From Bacillus sp. FSL H8-0547 (GTDB lineage: Bacteria; Bacillota; Bacilli; Bacillales; Bacillaceae): a stretch of DNA of 64,000 nucleotides. This document shows positions 1 to 8,450 of the stretch, in pieces (the stretch's first letter is position 1; each line of letters opens with the position of its first letter). The stretch covers positions 2,790,001-2,854,000 of the forward strand of contig JBBODD010000001.1 of NCBI GenBank assembly GCA_038002745.1, in the 5' to 3' direction. Position numbers and translations under genes: made by a program. The notes below the pieces were generated by a model, which was not told where the DNA came from, searched no databases, and saw only the letters and a list, made by a program, of their open reading frames with translations.

Positions 1-1
1 A

Positions 2-646
2 AAGGCTGACGGCAAGATCATCAAGGATGCCAAAACACATGTTGACCCAGCGCTTCAGGCCGTGACAGTACACGGTGAAACAGTTGAGTACAAAGAGCAC
101 ATTTACCTGATGCTGAACAAACCGGCCGGCTTCCTGTCGGCCACAGAGGACTCTGTCCAGAAAACGGTTATTGATCTGCTGGAAATGATTGATGCCGTCT
201 ACAAGCCGTTTCCTGTGGGACGTCTGGATAAAGACACAGAGGGGCTTCTTCTCCTTACAAACGACGGCCAGCTTTCGCATCAGCTGCTCTCTCCTAAAAA
301 GCATGTGCCAAAAACGTACTATGCGAAAATTGAGGGACATGTGACAGAAGAAGATGCGTCTGCTTTCAAAGAAGGGGTAGAGCTTGATGACGGGTATGTC
401 ACAAAGCCTGCCCGCCTTGAAATCATCGAAGCAGGAGAACGGTCAGAGATTCGTATCACAATCACTGAAGGCAAATTTCATCAAGTAAAACGGATGTTTG
501 AGGCAGTCGGCAAAAAAGTAGCCTATCTGCAGCGCATCAGCATGGGCCCGCTTCATCTGGATGAGAGTCTTGAACTCGGAGAATACAGAGAGCTGACGGA
601 CGAAGAAGTGGAAGCTCTGAGGAATGCACAGGCCATAGAGCTGTAA
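2..646 (+). CDS. rsuA: 16S rRNA pseudouridine synthase, RsuA family (5' end cut by window edge)
   Basis: Converts a uridine in 16S rRNA to pseudouridine (family role: U516 of helix 18). The reading frame is open to the first bases of the window, and its opening residues look like the tail of an S4 RNA-binding domain, so the true start lies upstream. The synthase domain begins near YLMLNKPAG and carries the catalytic-Asp motif GRLDKDTEGLLLL. A GTG at 62 is in frame but inside conserved sequence and is not a likely start. It corresponds to B. subtilis ytzG, next to ytzE as in that species. A shared terminator separates it from the convergent ytzE. Confidence 0.9.
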   Translation, partial: KADGKIIKDAKTHVDPALQAVTVHGETVEYKEHIYLMLNKPAGFLSATEDSVQKTVIDLLEMIDAVYKPFPVGRLDKDTEGLLLLTNDGQLSHQLLSPKKHVPKTYYAKIEGHVTEEDASAFKEGVELDDGYVTKPARLEIIEAGERSEIRITITEGKFHQVKRMFEAVGKKVAYLQRISMGPLHLDESLELGEYRELTDEEVEALRNAQAIEL

Positions 647-654
647 AATGACAA

Positions 655-693
655 GAAAAAAACCAGTCGCCAAAAGGGCAGACTGGTTTTCTT
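655..693 (+). terminator. Terminator between rsuA and ytzE
   Basis: Inverted repeat AACCAGTC / GACTGGTT followed by a T-rich run. A-runs precede the stem, so it can work in both directions between the convergent genes. Confidence 0.8.
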
Positions 694-735
694 ATGTATG
701 CAAGTTTAACATTTTTTTCCGGAATAAACGGCTTT

Positions 736-960
736 CTAGGAAGACATTTTTCTAACCTTCTTCTGTGTAATTGTCCATTTGCCTCTGCTTGGGCTCCGAA
801 CCAGGTCATTATACGCTAACACATTTAAATCTCTTTGAATGGTTCTGGGTGTAATACCAAATTCGTCAACAAGCTGCTGAGTTGTAACAGTACCTCTTTC
901 ATGGATAAACATGTAGACAGATTTGATACGAGTTAGCATACGGTTTGTTGAAGGTTTCAA
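736..960 (-). CDS. ytzE: Small DeoR-type HTH regulator YtzE
   Basis: A 74-residue protein that is little more than one winged helix-turn-helix of DeoR type, including the stretch ELVDEFGITPRTIQRDLN-like (here VDEFGITPRTIQRDL) and no sugar-phosphate effector domain. Its target is unknown. I chose the TTG start at 960-958 because an AAGGAG Shine-Dalgarno lies 7 nt upstream of it and the B. subtilis protein begins at the equivalent residue. An upstream in-frame ATG at 993 would contain that ribosome site. It lies between rsuA and the purine permease, as in B. subtilis. Confidence 0.85.
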   Translation of the reverse strand: MKPSTNRMLTRIKSVYMFIHERGTVTTQQLVDEFGITPRTIQRDLNVLAYNDLVRSPSRGKWTITQKKVRKMSS

Positions 961-1088
961 AAAACCACTCCTTATCATTTGATCGTATGGCATAGCCTAC
1001 TGCAACCTACGATGTCCCCTACTGCAGATGTTACTGTACTAATTTAGTTTATGAACGCTACAACAATATTTTACACGATTTCGACATC

Positions 1089-1118
1089 ATCATACCAGCG
1101 AAAAGCTAGAATTAACAA
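1089..1118 (-). promoter_or_regulatory. Candidate sigma-A promoter of ytzE
   Basis: On the minus strand TTGTTA, an 18-nt spacer and TATGAT with an upstream TG. It is the best-looking promoter in the AT-rich 280-nt gap upstream of ytzE; nothing else was found in that gap apart from the downstream terminator of pbuO. Confidence 0.4.
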
Positions 1119-1222
1119 AATTTTTACATAGTTTTAATCTTGTTACACACTGATTTGTTCTATATTTCTTATTTTACTATATGTAATTAATTCTGAATAG
1201 TATGACATTTTTATGCGTATAA

Positions 1223-1254
1223 AAAAGCACCCATATCTAGTATGGATGCTTTTA
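1223..1254 (-). terminator. Terminator of pbuO
   Basis: Minus-strand hairpin AAAAGCATCCATA / TATGGGTGCTTTT with a T-run, 20 nt after the pbuO stop. Confidence 0.8.
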
Positions 1255-1274
1255 AAGTGTTTTATGAGCGGCTT

Positions 1275-2576
1275 TTAATGTCCGCCGAGGAACACGAGCT
1301 GAATAAAGAACAGAACGGCAAAGATATAAACAAACAGGTGAACCTCTTTCCATTTTCCTTTTGCTATTTTCATAAGCGGATAAGAGATGAAGCCCAGCGC
1401 TATGCCTGTTGCAATACTTGAAGTGAGCGGCATTGCAATAATGACAAGGAAGGCCGGGAAAGCTTCGTCAAGTTCGTTCCAGTTAATTTTCGCGATGTTG
1501 CCCATCATTAAGCTTCCTACGATAATCAGGGCAGGGGCTGTGATGGCTGCTATGCCTGAAACGGCTCCTACAAGCGGGCTGAAAAAGGCGGTAAGCCCGA
1601 ACAGCACGGCAACAGTTAATGTAGTGAGTCCTGTTCGTCCTCCGGCGGCAACGCCTGCAGAGGATTCGATGTAGGCAGTCGTCGGGCTTGTGCCGAACAT
1701 AGCTCCTACAGTCGTTGCAGCAGAGTCGGCTAGCAGCGCTTTGCGTGCATTCGGCAGTTCATTACCCTTCATAAGACCGGCCTGCTGGGCAACGCCGATC
1801 ATCGTGCCGGTTGTATCAAAGATCGTAACCAAAAGGAATGAGAAAACAACGGCGTAAAGACCATTTGAAATCACCTGTCCAATGGCATCTGCCGGGTTTA
1901 GGACCATAAATCCTTCAGGCAGGCTCGGTACAGAGACAAAACCATTTTCAAATGAAAGTTCTCCGGTAAAATAGGCAATAATTCCAGTAATGATCATCCC
2001 GAAGAACAGGGCGCCATGAACGTTCAGGCTCATAAGGAGCAGGGAAACTGCAAGCCCGATCAGAGCAAGGATAACAGGTGGTGAAGATAGATCGCCAAGT
2101 GTCACAAGGTTTTCAGGGTGGTCCGTTACAATGCCTGTCAGTCTGAGGCCGATAAAGGCGATAAACAGACCGATTCCCGCTGTGATGCCGTATTTCAGGT
2201 TAGCCGGGATGGCTTCAATCAGTTTTTTGCGGAACGGTGTCAGCGATAAGATCAGGAAAATGATGCCCGCCACAAAAACAGAGGCAAAGGCAACCTGGTA
2301 GCTGACCTGGTGGCCGCCGACAACCGAGTAGGCGAAGTAAGCGTTCAGACCCATTCCGGGTGCAATCGCAATCGGGTAATTTGCAGCAAGAGCCATCCAC
2401 AGCGTTCCGACAATTGCCGCGATGATGGTGGCTGTAAATACCTGGTCAAATGGAACGCCTGCATCTGCAAGGATAATCGGGTTTACAACCACGATGTAAA
2501 CCATCGTCAGGAAGGTTGTGATCCCTGCAAGTGTTTCTGTGCGTACCGTTGTTTGATGTTCTTTCAGTTTAAACAT
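1275..2576 (-). CDS. pbuO: NCS2-family hypoxanthine/guanine permease (PbuO/PbuG type)
   Basis: Proton-coupled uptake of hypoxanthine and guanine across the cytoplasmic membrane for purine salvage. The 433-residue protein is hydrophobic throughout with about a dozen membrane segments. It carries AzgA-branch signatures: IAPGMGLNAYFAY near residue 75 and the TSPTTAYIESSAGVAAGGRTG stretch near residue 300. It starts at ATG 2576 with GGAGG seven nt upstream. The position between ytzE and pepV matches B. subtilis pbuO (ytiP), although PbuG would be hard to tell apart by sequence. A promoter overlapping PurR-box-like sequences lies about 190 nt upstream. Confidence 0.88.
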   Translation of the reverse strand: MFKLKEHQTTVRTETLAGITTFLTMVYIVVVNPIILADAGVPFDQVFTATIIAAIVGTLWMALAANYPIAIAPGMGLNAYFAYSVVGGHQVSYQVAFASVFVAGIIFLILSLTPFRKKLIEAIPANLKYGITAGIGLFIAFIGLRLTGIVTDHPENLVTLGDLSSPPVILALIGLAVSLLLMSLNVHGALFFGMIITGIIAYFTGELSFENGFVSVPSLPEGFMVLNPADAIGQVISNGLYAVVFSFLLVTIFDTTGTMIGVAQQAGLMKGNELPNARKALLADSAATTVGAMFGTSPTTAYIESSAGVAAGGRTGLTTLTVAVLFGLTAFFSPLVGAVSGIAAITAPALIIVGSLMMGNIAKINWNELDEAFPAFLVIIAMPLTSSIATGIALGFISYPLMKIAKGKWKEVHLFVYIFAVLFFIQLVFLGGH

Positions 2577-2631
2577 AGTAAGCCTCCAATGTGTAGTCTT
2601 TCAGGCAGCCATCAGCTGCTGTCATGAGAAA

Positions 2632-2652
2632 GGTCCCTTGAAAGCAGGGACC
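2632..2652 (-). promoter_or_regulatory. Leader hairpin upstream of pbuO
   Basis: Seven-base-pair stem GGTCCCT / AGGGACC with a 7-nt loop inside the long pbuO leader, about 55 nt before the start codon, followed on the minus strand by TTTCT. It could be a weak attenuator. I see no purine-riboswitch core around it. Confidence 0.4.
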
Positions 2653-2731
2653 GCTGTTGAATAATTGGCATCTGCTTTTTTTCTGCGCTGTCTATCGGCA
2701 GCAGAAGCAGAATGAGTGATGAGTGCACTTG

Positions 2732-2790
2732 ATAAACGAACGTTTTTGCAAAACATTTATTATATTATTCGTTTTTAGGTAGATTTGCAA
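2732..2790 (-). promoter_or_regulatory. pbuO promoter with paired PurR-box-like sites
   Basis: Minus-strand promoter TTGCAA (2790-2785), 17-nt spacer, TAATAT (2767-2762). Overlapping it are two inverted CGAA boxes: AAACGAACGTTT (CGAAC at 2737-2741) and AAAACGAATAAT on the opposite strand (2767-2774 region). The B. subtilis PurR consensus is AWWWCGAACWWT as inverted pairs. Here the gap between boxes is about 19 nt, slightly longer than the usual 16-17, so the operator call is tentative. Confidence 0.5.
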
Positions 2791-2909
2791 GAGTTTTTGT
2801 TTTTTGTTTAAGCTTAGTTTCTCCGTGGAGCGCTTTCTTATGTTTGCATCCTTTGGTATCTTAACTAAGTAGAGGTACGATGAAAATGATCATGAAAAGA
2901 GGTATGCAA

Positions 2910-4304
2910 ATGGATTGGATGCAGGAAGTACTGACAAGAAAAGATCAATTTACCGAAGATACTCAGGAATTTTTGCGGATTAAGAGCGTGCTGGATGAGA
3001 AATCAAAAACAGAAGGCGCTCCATTTGGAAAAGGCATACATAAAGCATTAACTCACATGCTCCAAAAGGGAGAAAAAGACGGGTTTACGGCTAAAAACCT
3101 CGATGGCTACGCCGGACACCTTGAAATGGGACAGGGAGATGAAATTGTAGGCATACTCTGCCATGTCGATGTTGTACCTGAAGGGGACGGATGGAGCAGC
3201 GATCCATTTGGAGCAGAAATCCGCGACGGAAAAATTTACGCGCGCGGGGCGATTGATGATAAAGGCCCGACAATGGCAGCTTATTATGCCATGAAAATTG
3301 TAAAGGATCTCGGGCTTCCGCTGAACAAGCGGGTGCGGATGATTCTTGGAACCGATGAAGAAAGTGACTGGGGCTGTGTGGAGCACTATTTCAAACATGA
3401 AGAAATGCCTTCCCTCGGTTTTGCTCCAGATGCAGATTTTCCAATCATAAATGCCGAAAAGGGTATTATTGATGCAAAGCTTTCGTTCCATTTTGATAAA
3501 GCGAGCATCAGCAAAAATGGACCAAAGCTCCTTTCTTTCAAGTCAGGAAGACGTTTTAATATGGTGCCGGATTTCGCTGAAGCAATCGTTCAGACAGATG
3601 ATGCAAAAGCCCTTGCCCAAAAATACAGCAGCTACCTGTCCCAGTACGAGATAAAAGGCAGTGTTTCAGAGGAGAATGGCACCCTCAAATTAACCGCTGA
3701 AGGGATTTCCGCTCACGGAAGCCTTCCGCATACAGGCAAAAACGCAGGGCTATTGCTTGGGCTTTTCCTTGCTGAAGCTGAGCTTGATCATAATGGAAAG
3801 GTCTTTTTGAAGCAAATGACCGCCTTTTTCAGCAATGATACAAGAGGAGAGAAAATCGGCATTCAGTGTGAAGACGAAGTTAGCGGAGAATTGACAGTCA
3901 ATCTCGGCATCATGTCATATGACAGCAAAGAAGGCGGAGAGCTTGGGGTAAACATCCGCTACCCTGTTACAGCAGATTCGGAAAGGATTCAGGAAGGACT
4001 CAAATCCATCACTGATTTTCACCTTACATCCTTCAGCGACTCAAAACCGCATTATGTGGAAGCAGAGCATGAACTCATTCAAAAGCTTAAAAAGGTTTAC
4101 GAGGAGCAGACAGGGGAGAAGCCTGAACTGATTGCCATCGGCGGAGGAACATATGCGCGGTCGCTTAAAGCAGGTGTAGCTTTCGGCCCTATGTTTCCGG
4201 GAAGACCGGATGTAGCTCATCAAAAGGATGAATACGTGATCATCGACGATCTTCTGAAGGCAACGGCCATTTATGCTCAGGCCATTTATGAACTGGCAAA
4301 ATAA
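2910..4304 (+). CDS. pepV: Dipeptidase PepV (M20 family)
   Basis: Cytosolic zinc dipeptidase that frees amino acids from dipeptides. The 464-residue protein shows the M20 metal-binding sequence: LCHVDVVPEGDGW, GAIDDKGP, then GTDEESDWG with the catalytic Glu, and a late His in DVAHQKDE. The chosen ATG at 2910 has GAGGT six nt upstream and matches the B. subtilis YtjP N-terminus. In-frame ATGs at 2880 and 2892 lie upstream and would add a short tail containing that ribosome site. The 333-nt gap before the gene holds the divergent pbuO promoter. A strong terminator follows. Confidence 0.93.
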   Translation: MDWMQEVLTRKDQFTEDTQEFLRIKSVLDEKSKTEGAPFGKGIHKALTHMLQKGEKDGFTAKNLDGYAGHLEMGQGDEIVGILCHVDVVPEGDGWSSDPFGAEIRDGKIYARGAIDDKGPTMAAYYAMKIVKDLGLPLNKRVRMILGTDEESDWGCVEHYFKHEEMPSLGFAPDADFPIINAEKGIIDAKLSFHFDKASISKNGPKLLSFKSGRRFNMVPDFAEAIVQTDDAKALAQKYSSYLSQYEIKGSVSEENGTLKLTAEGISAHGSLPHTGKNAGLLLGLFLAEAELDHNGKVFLKQMTAFFSNDTRGEKIGIQCEDEVSGELTVNLGIMSYDSKEGGELGVNIRYPVTADSERIQEGLKSITDFHLTSFSDSKPHYVEAEHELIQKLKKVYEEQTGEKPELIAIGGGTYARSLKAGVAFGPMFPGRPDVAHQKDEYVIIDDLLKATAIYAQAIYELAK

Positions 4305-4351
4305 GATTAACGAAACGCTTTTCATGTGGTAGGATGTTTGAAGAAGCTTTT

Positions 4352-4380
4352 AGCCGCTCTCTTTCCAGGGAGCGGTTTTT
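4352..4380 (+). terminator. Terminator of pepV
   Basis: Stem CCGCTCT / GGGAGCGG followed by TTTTT. Confidence 0.85.
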
Positions 4381-4419
4381 AGCAATCGAAATGACAGGTG
4401 GGGAAAGAAGGCTGCTGGT

Positions 4420-5598
4420 TTGGATTACACTCTTCAAAGAGAACACCGCATGACGCGGGTTTCGTTCTGTTCGTTTTATTTTCTCATGTTTTTTGCCATT
4501 GGATCTCTGTTTCCTTTATTGCCAGTTTATTTAAAGGACAGTGTAGGACTTTCAGGAAGCCAGATTGGAATCATTATGAGCATCAGCCCGGTTGTTATGA
4601 TTTTAGTTCAGCCGCTGTGGGGGATTTTAAGTGACATCACGCAGAAACCGACTGTTTTACTGACCGTCGCTTTGACGCTTGCCGGACTGTTTGGGATTGT
4701 ATTCTCACTTCTTGACGGCTATTTCTGGCTGATTGTGATTGCTCTGCTGCTTGCTGTTGTTCAGAGTGCTCTGATTCCTTTATCCGACAGCATCTCAATG
4801 AATTATGTCCACAGGACCAAAACGGAATACGGTTCAATCAGGCTGTGGGGAGCTGTGGGCTTTGCAGTTGCTGTCATGGCTGTTGGCCAGCTGTCTGAAC
4901 GCTATTCTCTTCACGTGATTTTTTATTCCTTTGCACTCGTGCTGTTTCTTGCCATTTTCTTTGCGGCGCAGCTGCCGAATGAAAGCAGAACGATGCAGAT
5001 CAGCATCCGTGACGGCATAAAAGAACTTGCGAATGTGCCGAGGTATTTTCTGTTTCTATTTATCGCATTTCTTGTTCTTGGCCCTATTCTTGCCAATAAT
5101 ATTTATTTCGGCATTTTTGTCGCTGACCTTGGCGGCGGGCTGACCGGAATCGGCATTGCATTTTTGCTTGCGGCGGGCAGTGAAGCCCCGTTTATGAAGT
5201 TTGCAAGCAGCTGGATCAGGCGCCTCGGCATGATGAACATCCTGGTTATGGCAACATGCATTTCATGTCTCAGATGGTTTCTGTATTTCTTTGAACCGCC
5301 TCTTGGGGTTGTGTATGCCACAACGATTGCACAGGGCTTTTCTGTTGGATTGTTCATACCTGCTGCCCTTCAGTATGTGAGAGAGCTTGCTCCTGTATCT
5401 GTTGGGGCAACGGCGATTTCTCTGTATTCATCTGTTGGGAACGGGCTTGGAAACTGGTTTTGCACGTTTTTCGGGGGCCTTATCCTTGAAGGGTATTCGA
5501 TTCTTCATGTGTATTTGTTCTTTGGAACAATGTCCCTCATTGCGCTTGTCATCCTTTGTGTGATGAAGCTGAATCAAAAAAGAGCTGTTCCGGTTTAG
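4420..5598 (+). CDS. MFS transporter, HcaT/LacY-like (MFS_1_like) branch
   Basis: A 392-residue membrane protein with about twelve hydrophobic segments. The YGSIRLWGAVGFA motif after the fifth or sixth segment and the early YLKDSVGLSGSQIG motif are typical of the 3-phenylpropionate / nucleoside:H+ symporter-like MFS branch. The substrate cannot be told from sequence. The start is TTG at 4420 with AGAAGG eight nt upstream; ATG at 4450 is an alternative. It appears transcribed on its own between pepV and the convergent cysteine synthase gene. Its TAG stop sits in the loop of the terminator hairpin. Confidence 0.85.
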   Translation: MDYTLQREHRMTRVSFCSFYFLMFFAIGSLFPLLPVYLKDSVGLSGSQIGIIMSISPVVMILVQPLWGILSDITQKPTVLLTVALTLAGLFGIVFSLLDGYFWLIVIALLLAVVQSALIPLSDSISMNYVHRTKTEYGSIRLWGAVGFAVAVMAVGQLSERYSLHVIFYSFALVLFLAIFFAAQLPNESRTMQISIRDGIKELANVPRYFLFLFIAFLVLGPILANNIYFGIFVADLGGGLTGIGIAFLLAAGSEAPFMKFASSWIRRLGMMNILVMATCISCLRWFLYFFEPPLGVVYATTIAQGFSVGLFIPAALQYVRELAPVSVGATAISLYSSVGNGLGNWFCTFFGGLILEGYSILHVYLFFGTMSLIALVILCVMKLNQKRAVPV

Positions 5599-5619
5599 TC
5601 CGGAGCAGCTCTTTTTTTA
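5578..5619 (+). terminator. Bidirectional terminator between the MFS gene and cysK
   Basis: Thirteen-pair hairpin AGAGCTG...TCCGG / CCGGA...CAGCTCT with T-runs on both strands. The MFS stop codon (5596-5598) is in the 6-nt loop, so the last codons of the gene form the left arm. Confidence 0.9.
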
Positions 5620-5624
5620 AAGAC

Positions 5625-6557
5625 TTATTCTTCTCTGAACACATCGCTTGATAGATAGCGTTCGCCTGTATCGCATGCGATGCAGACAACAACATCATCC
5701 GGTGTCAGGCGTTTTGCAACTTCAAGGGCGGCAAAGCAGGCTGCACCTGAGGATGGACCGACAAGGATTCCCTCTTCAGCAGCAAGTCTGCGTGTAATGG
5801 TGTACGCTTCTTCATCCTTTATTTTGAAAATCTCATCGTAGACATCCTGATTCAGAATGTCTGGAATAAATCCGGGACTTGTGCCGACAAGCTTATGCTT
5901 GCCGGGCTTTCCACCGGAAAGGACCGGGGAGCCGGCCGGCTCTACAACATGTACGGTCAAATCCGGATAATGCTCTTTCAGCGTTTCGCCGGTGCCTGTA
6001 ATGGTTCCGCCAGTGCCAGCTGTGGCAACAAATGCAGTAAGCTTTTTCCCGATCTCATCCATTGCGTCAATAATCTCGGGTGCCGTTGTTTTGCGGTGGG
6101 CATCAGCATTTGCTTCGTTTTCAAACTGCATGGGAACAAAGCTGTAAGGGATTTCCTGTGCAAGCTCGTTTGCCTTTTTTATGGCACCGGGCATTTTTTC
6201 GTCGCCCGGTGTAAGCACAACTTCTGCACCGTAAGCTTTAAGCAGATTGATGCGTTCCTGTGTCATCGTATCAGGCATGACAAGAATGGCTTTGTAGCCC
6301 CTTGCTGCCGCATTCATCGCAAGTCCGATGCCTGTATTGCCTGACGTTGGCTCGATAATCGTTGATTTTTCGTTTAACAGGCCCTGTTTTTCGGCCTCGA
6401 CAATCATATTAAAAGCAGCTCTGTCTTTTACACTGCCGCTTGGATTGAAGAACTCAAGCTTAAGATAAACCGCAGCTCCGTCTTTTGGATTCAGGCGGTT
6501 TAATTTTAAAAGAGGTGTATGGCCAATTAAATCTGCCACATTTTCTACAACACGCAT
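5625..6557 (-). CDS. cysK: Cysteine synthase (O-acetylserine sulfhydrylase), YtkP type
   Basis: PLP enzyme that makes cysteine from O-acetylserine and sulfide. Family marks: Schiff-base Lys in PSGSVKDRA near residue 44, the substrate loop EPTSGNTGIGLA, the phosphate-binding GTGGTITG, and EGILVGPSSGAA near the C-terminus. At 310 residues it is normal length. Its place beside ytlP suggests the ytkP paralogue of B. subtilis rather than the main cysK locus, and YtkP's own substrate is less certain. The ATG at 6557 has AAAGGAG ten nt upstream. It is monocistronic and convergent with the MFS gene. Confidence 0.88.
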   Translation of the reverse strand: MRVVENVADLIGHTPLLKLNRLNPKDGAAVYLKLEFFNPSGSVKDRAAFNMIVEAEKQGLLNEKSTIIEPTSGNTGIGLAMNAAARGYKAILVMPDTMTQERINLLKAYGAEVVLTPGDEKMPGAIKKANELAQEIPYSFVPMQFENEANADAHRKTTAPEIIDAMDEIGKKLTAFVATAGTGGTITGTGETLKEHYPDLTVHVVEPAGSPVLSGGKPGKHKLVGTSPGFIPDILNQDVYDEIFKIKDEEAYTITRRLAAEEGILVGPSSGAACFAALEVAKRLTPDDVVVCIACDTGERYLSSDVFREE

Positions 6558-6756
6558 GATTTTTTCAGCTCCTTTAGTTGATATAATAGCATATCCTCTG
6601 TTTGCCTTCCCAGCAATCGATTTTCTTAAAGCAAGGCGCTTTGTTTCTATTCTTCCCGGAGACTTTGATAAAATGAAAAAAGTGATTGCGCTGTTTTTGC
6701 ATGGAAGCGCCGGAGCAGAGCCATGCTCATAGCAAACAGACGGGAAAGGAACCGTT

Positions 6757-7305
6757 ATGACGACACAAACCCATTATTTTATTGGAATACCTGTCCCTCA
6801 GAATGAAGCAGATAGACTGACAGCAAAAACAGAAGGGATGAGAAAGCTGTTTAAGTCCTGGGTTCATCCTCTGGATTATCATTTGACGCTCGCTTTTTTG
6901 GGGCATCCGGATTCCGCTGATCAGCTGCAGGCCGTCATGAAGGAACTGCACGCAGCCCTTGGCCAGTTTCCTTCCTTTCACCTGACATTCAGCGGTTTCG
7001 GCACATTCGGGAGAAAGCAGGCCCCCCGTATTTTCTGGGCGGGCGCGGAAAAATCAGAGCCGCTTGAAAAGATGAGGGAAACGGTATATTCCGTGTGCCG
7101 GGAACATGGTTTTGCACTTGATGAGCGTCCATTCGCCCCACATATCACGATCGCGCGGAAATGGGCTGCAGATGAAGACTTTCAGGAAAGGATGCTTCCG
7201 GATCATCCGGTGTCAGCCTTTCAGGTTTCAAAAATCAATCTGTTTCAGACCAGGCTTGGGGAAGTCCCTAAGTATCATGCAATTGACACTATCTTATTGC
7301 GCTGA
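6757..7305 (+). CDS. thpR: RNA 2',3'-cyclic phosphodiesterase ThpR (2H family)
   Basis: Member of the 2H phosphoesterase superfamily, formerly called 2'-5' RNA ligase, that opens 2',3'-cyclic phosphates on RNA. The two catalytic HxTx motifs are visible: HLTLAFLG near residue 44 and HITIAR near residue 127. The length of 182 residues is typical. The start has GGAAAGGA seven nt upstream. It is B. subtilis ytlP by order. A CidA-like gene follows closely, so the three genes to 8419 may be co-transcribed. Confidence 0.9.
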   Translation: MTTQTHYFIGIPVPQNEADRLTAKTEGMRKLFKSWVHPLDYHLTLAFLGHPDSADQLQAVMKELHAALGQFPSFHLTFSGFGTFGRKQAPRIFWAGAEKSEPLEKMRETVYSVCREHGFALDERPFAPHITIARKWAADEDFQERMLPDHPVSAFQVSKINLFQTRLGEVPKYHAIDTILLR

Positions 7306-7349
7306 TGCCCAATAAGATAAATAAGACTTTTAAGCTTAGCGGGGAAACT

Positions 7350-7733
7350 ATGAAATTTATACGTATTGTTATTCAGCTTGCCGGTTTATTTCTTTTTTAT
7401 TTTGCCGGCACAGCCATTCAGCAATTTTTCAGCTTGTCCATGCCGGGCAGTATTATCGGCATGTTTCTTTTATTTTTCTGCCTGTCCTTCAAACTCATAA
7501 AACTGCCGCTGTTAAAGGAAGGAAGCTCCTTTTTGCTTAAACATTTAGCCTTGCTTTTCGTTCCTGCAACGGTTGGGCTGATGGACCATTTTGACCTATT
7601 TGCGGGAAGGGGCCTGATCAGCGCGCTGATTGCTCTTTTCAGCACAGCTCTCGTCATGCTGTCAGCCGCTTCGGTAAGCCAGTGGATGAGCACCAGAAAA
7701 ACGGCAAATGAAGGAGAGGGGGAAAACTCATAA
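7350..7733 (+). CDS. CidA/LrgA family membrane protein
   Basis: A 127-residue holin-like protein with four hydrophobic segments and the family motif SMPGSIIGMFLLF near residue 30. CidA/LrgA proteins pair with a CidB/LrgB partner in murein-hydrolase control or, for some Bacillus members, pyruvate transport. I start it at ATG 7350, five nt after GGGG, because the upstream ATG at 7305 overlaps the thpR stop without a ribosome site and would add an unconserved tail. Its TAA overlaps the ATG of the partner gene by one base, a sign of coupled translation. No LytR/LytS-type regulator lies nearby. Confidence 0.85.
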   Translation: MKFIRIVIQLAGLFLFYFAGTAIQQFFSLSMPGSIIGMFLLFFCLSFKLIKLPLLKEGSSFLLKHLALLFVPATVGLMDHFDLFAGRGLISALIALFSTALVMLSAASVSQWMSTRKTANEGEGENS

Positions 7734-8419
7734 TGGCTGTGATCTTCTATATTGTCCTTACGGTTATCGTGTACGCCCTTATGAGAGAGGTTTATAAAAA
7801 ATACCCTTTTCCTCTATTAGTGCCGATCTTAACGAGCACTTTTCTTTTAATTGTGCTTTTCCTTCTCACAGATACCGAGTATGCTGAGTATATGACCGGC
7901 GGAAAGTGGATTGATGCTCTTTTAGGGCCTGCTGTAGTCGCACTTGCCTATCCGCTGTATGAAAACAGACATGTGATGAAAAAGTATGCTTTGACCGTTT
8001 TTACGAGCGTTCTATCGGGAAGTATAATCGGAATTGTGAGCGGGGCCGGCCTTGCAGCATTATTTCATGTAGACCGGGAGATGATCCTGTCACTTGCTCC
8101 GAAATCGGTCACAAATCCCGTTGCAATGGACATTTCAGAAATAATCGGAGGAATCCCTGCGCTTGCGGTTATCTATGTGGTTATAGCAGGCATGTCGGGG
8201 GCTGTTTTCGGCCCGTCTCTTCTGAAGGCTTTTGGCATTAGCCATCCCGTTGCAAAAGGAATCGGACTCGGTGCGGCATCACACGGAACAGGTACGGCGA
8301 GAGCTCTTGAAATGGGAGAGCTTGAAGGAGCTGTCAGCTCCATTTCCATGACGCTGTGCGCCATATTTACGGCTGTTCTGTGTCCGGTATTGGTTCCGTT
8401 TCTTTTACATGTTCTGTGA
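7733..8419 (+). CDS. CidB/LrgB family membrane protein
   Basis: A 228-residue integral membrane partner of the preceding CidA/LrgA-like protein. Recognised by LAPKSVTNPVAMDIS near residue 120 and GLGAASHGTGTARALE near residue 180, both hallmark LrgB sequences. The start overlaps the previous stop (TAATG), with AAGGAGAGGGGG upstream. Function is inferred from the family: a two-component membrane complex linked to autolysis or small-metabolite export and uptake. The pair is not at this place in the B. subtilis order I know, so it looks like a lineage-specific insertion between thpR and ytlQ. Confidence 0.87.
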   Translation: MAVIFYIVLTVIVYALMREVYKKYPFPLLVPILTSTFLLIVLFLLTDTEYAEYMTGGKWIDALLGPAVVALAYPLYENRHVMKKYALTVFTSVLSGSIIGIVSGAGLAALFHVDREMILSLAPKSVTNPVAMDISEIIGGIPALAVIYVVIAGMSGAVFGPSLLKAFGISHPVAKGIGLGAASHGTGTARALEMGELEGAVSSISMTLCAIFTAVLCPVLVPFLLHVL

Positions 8420-8450
8420 GGATGAATGATCCGGAAGGAGTTTACATAAA

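Noticed and set aside
62-646. rsuA starting at GTG 62
   Set aside because: Upstream in-frame sequence continues an S4 domain to the window edge, so the gene is merely cut off.
2577-2760. Purine riboswitch in front of pbuO
   Set aside because: The leader lacks the conserved three-way-junction sequences of purine riboswitches; only a simple hairpin is seen.
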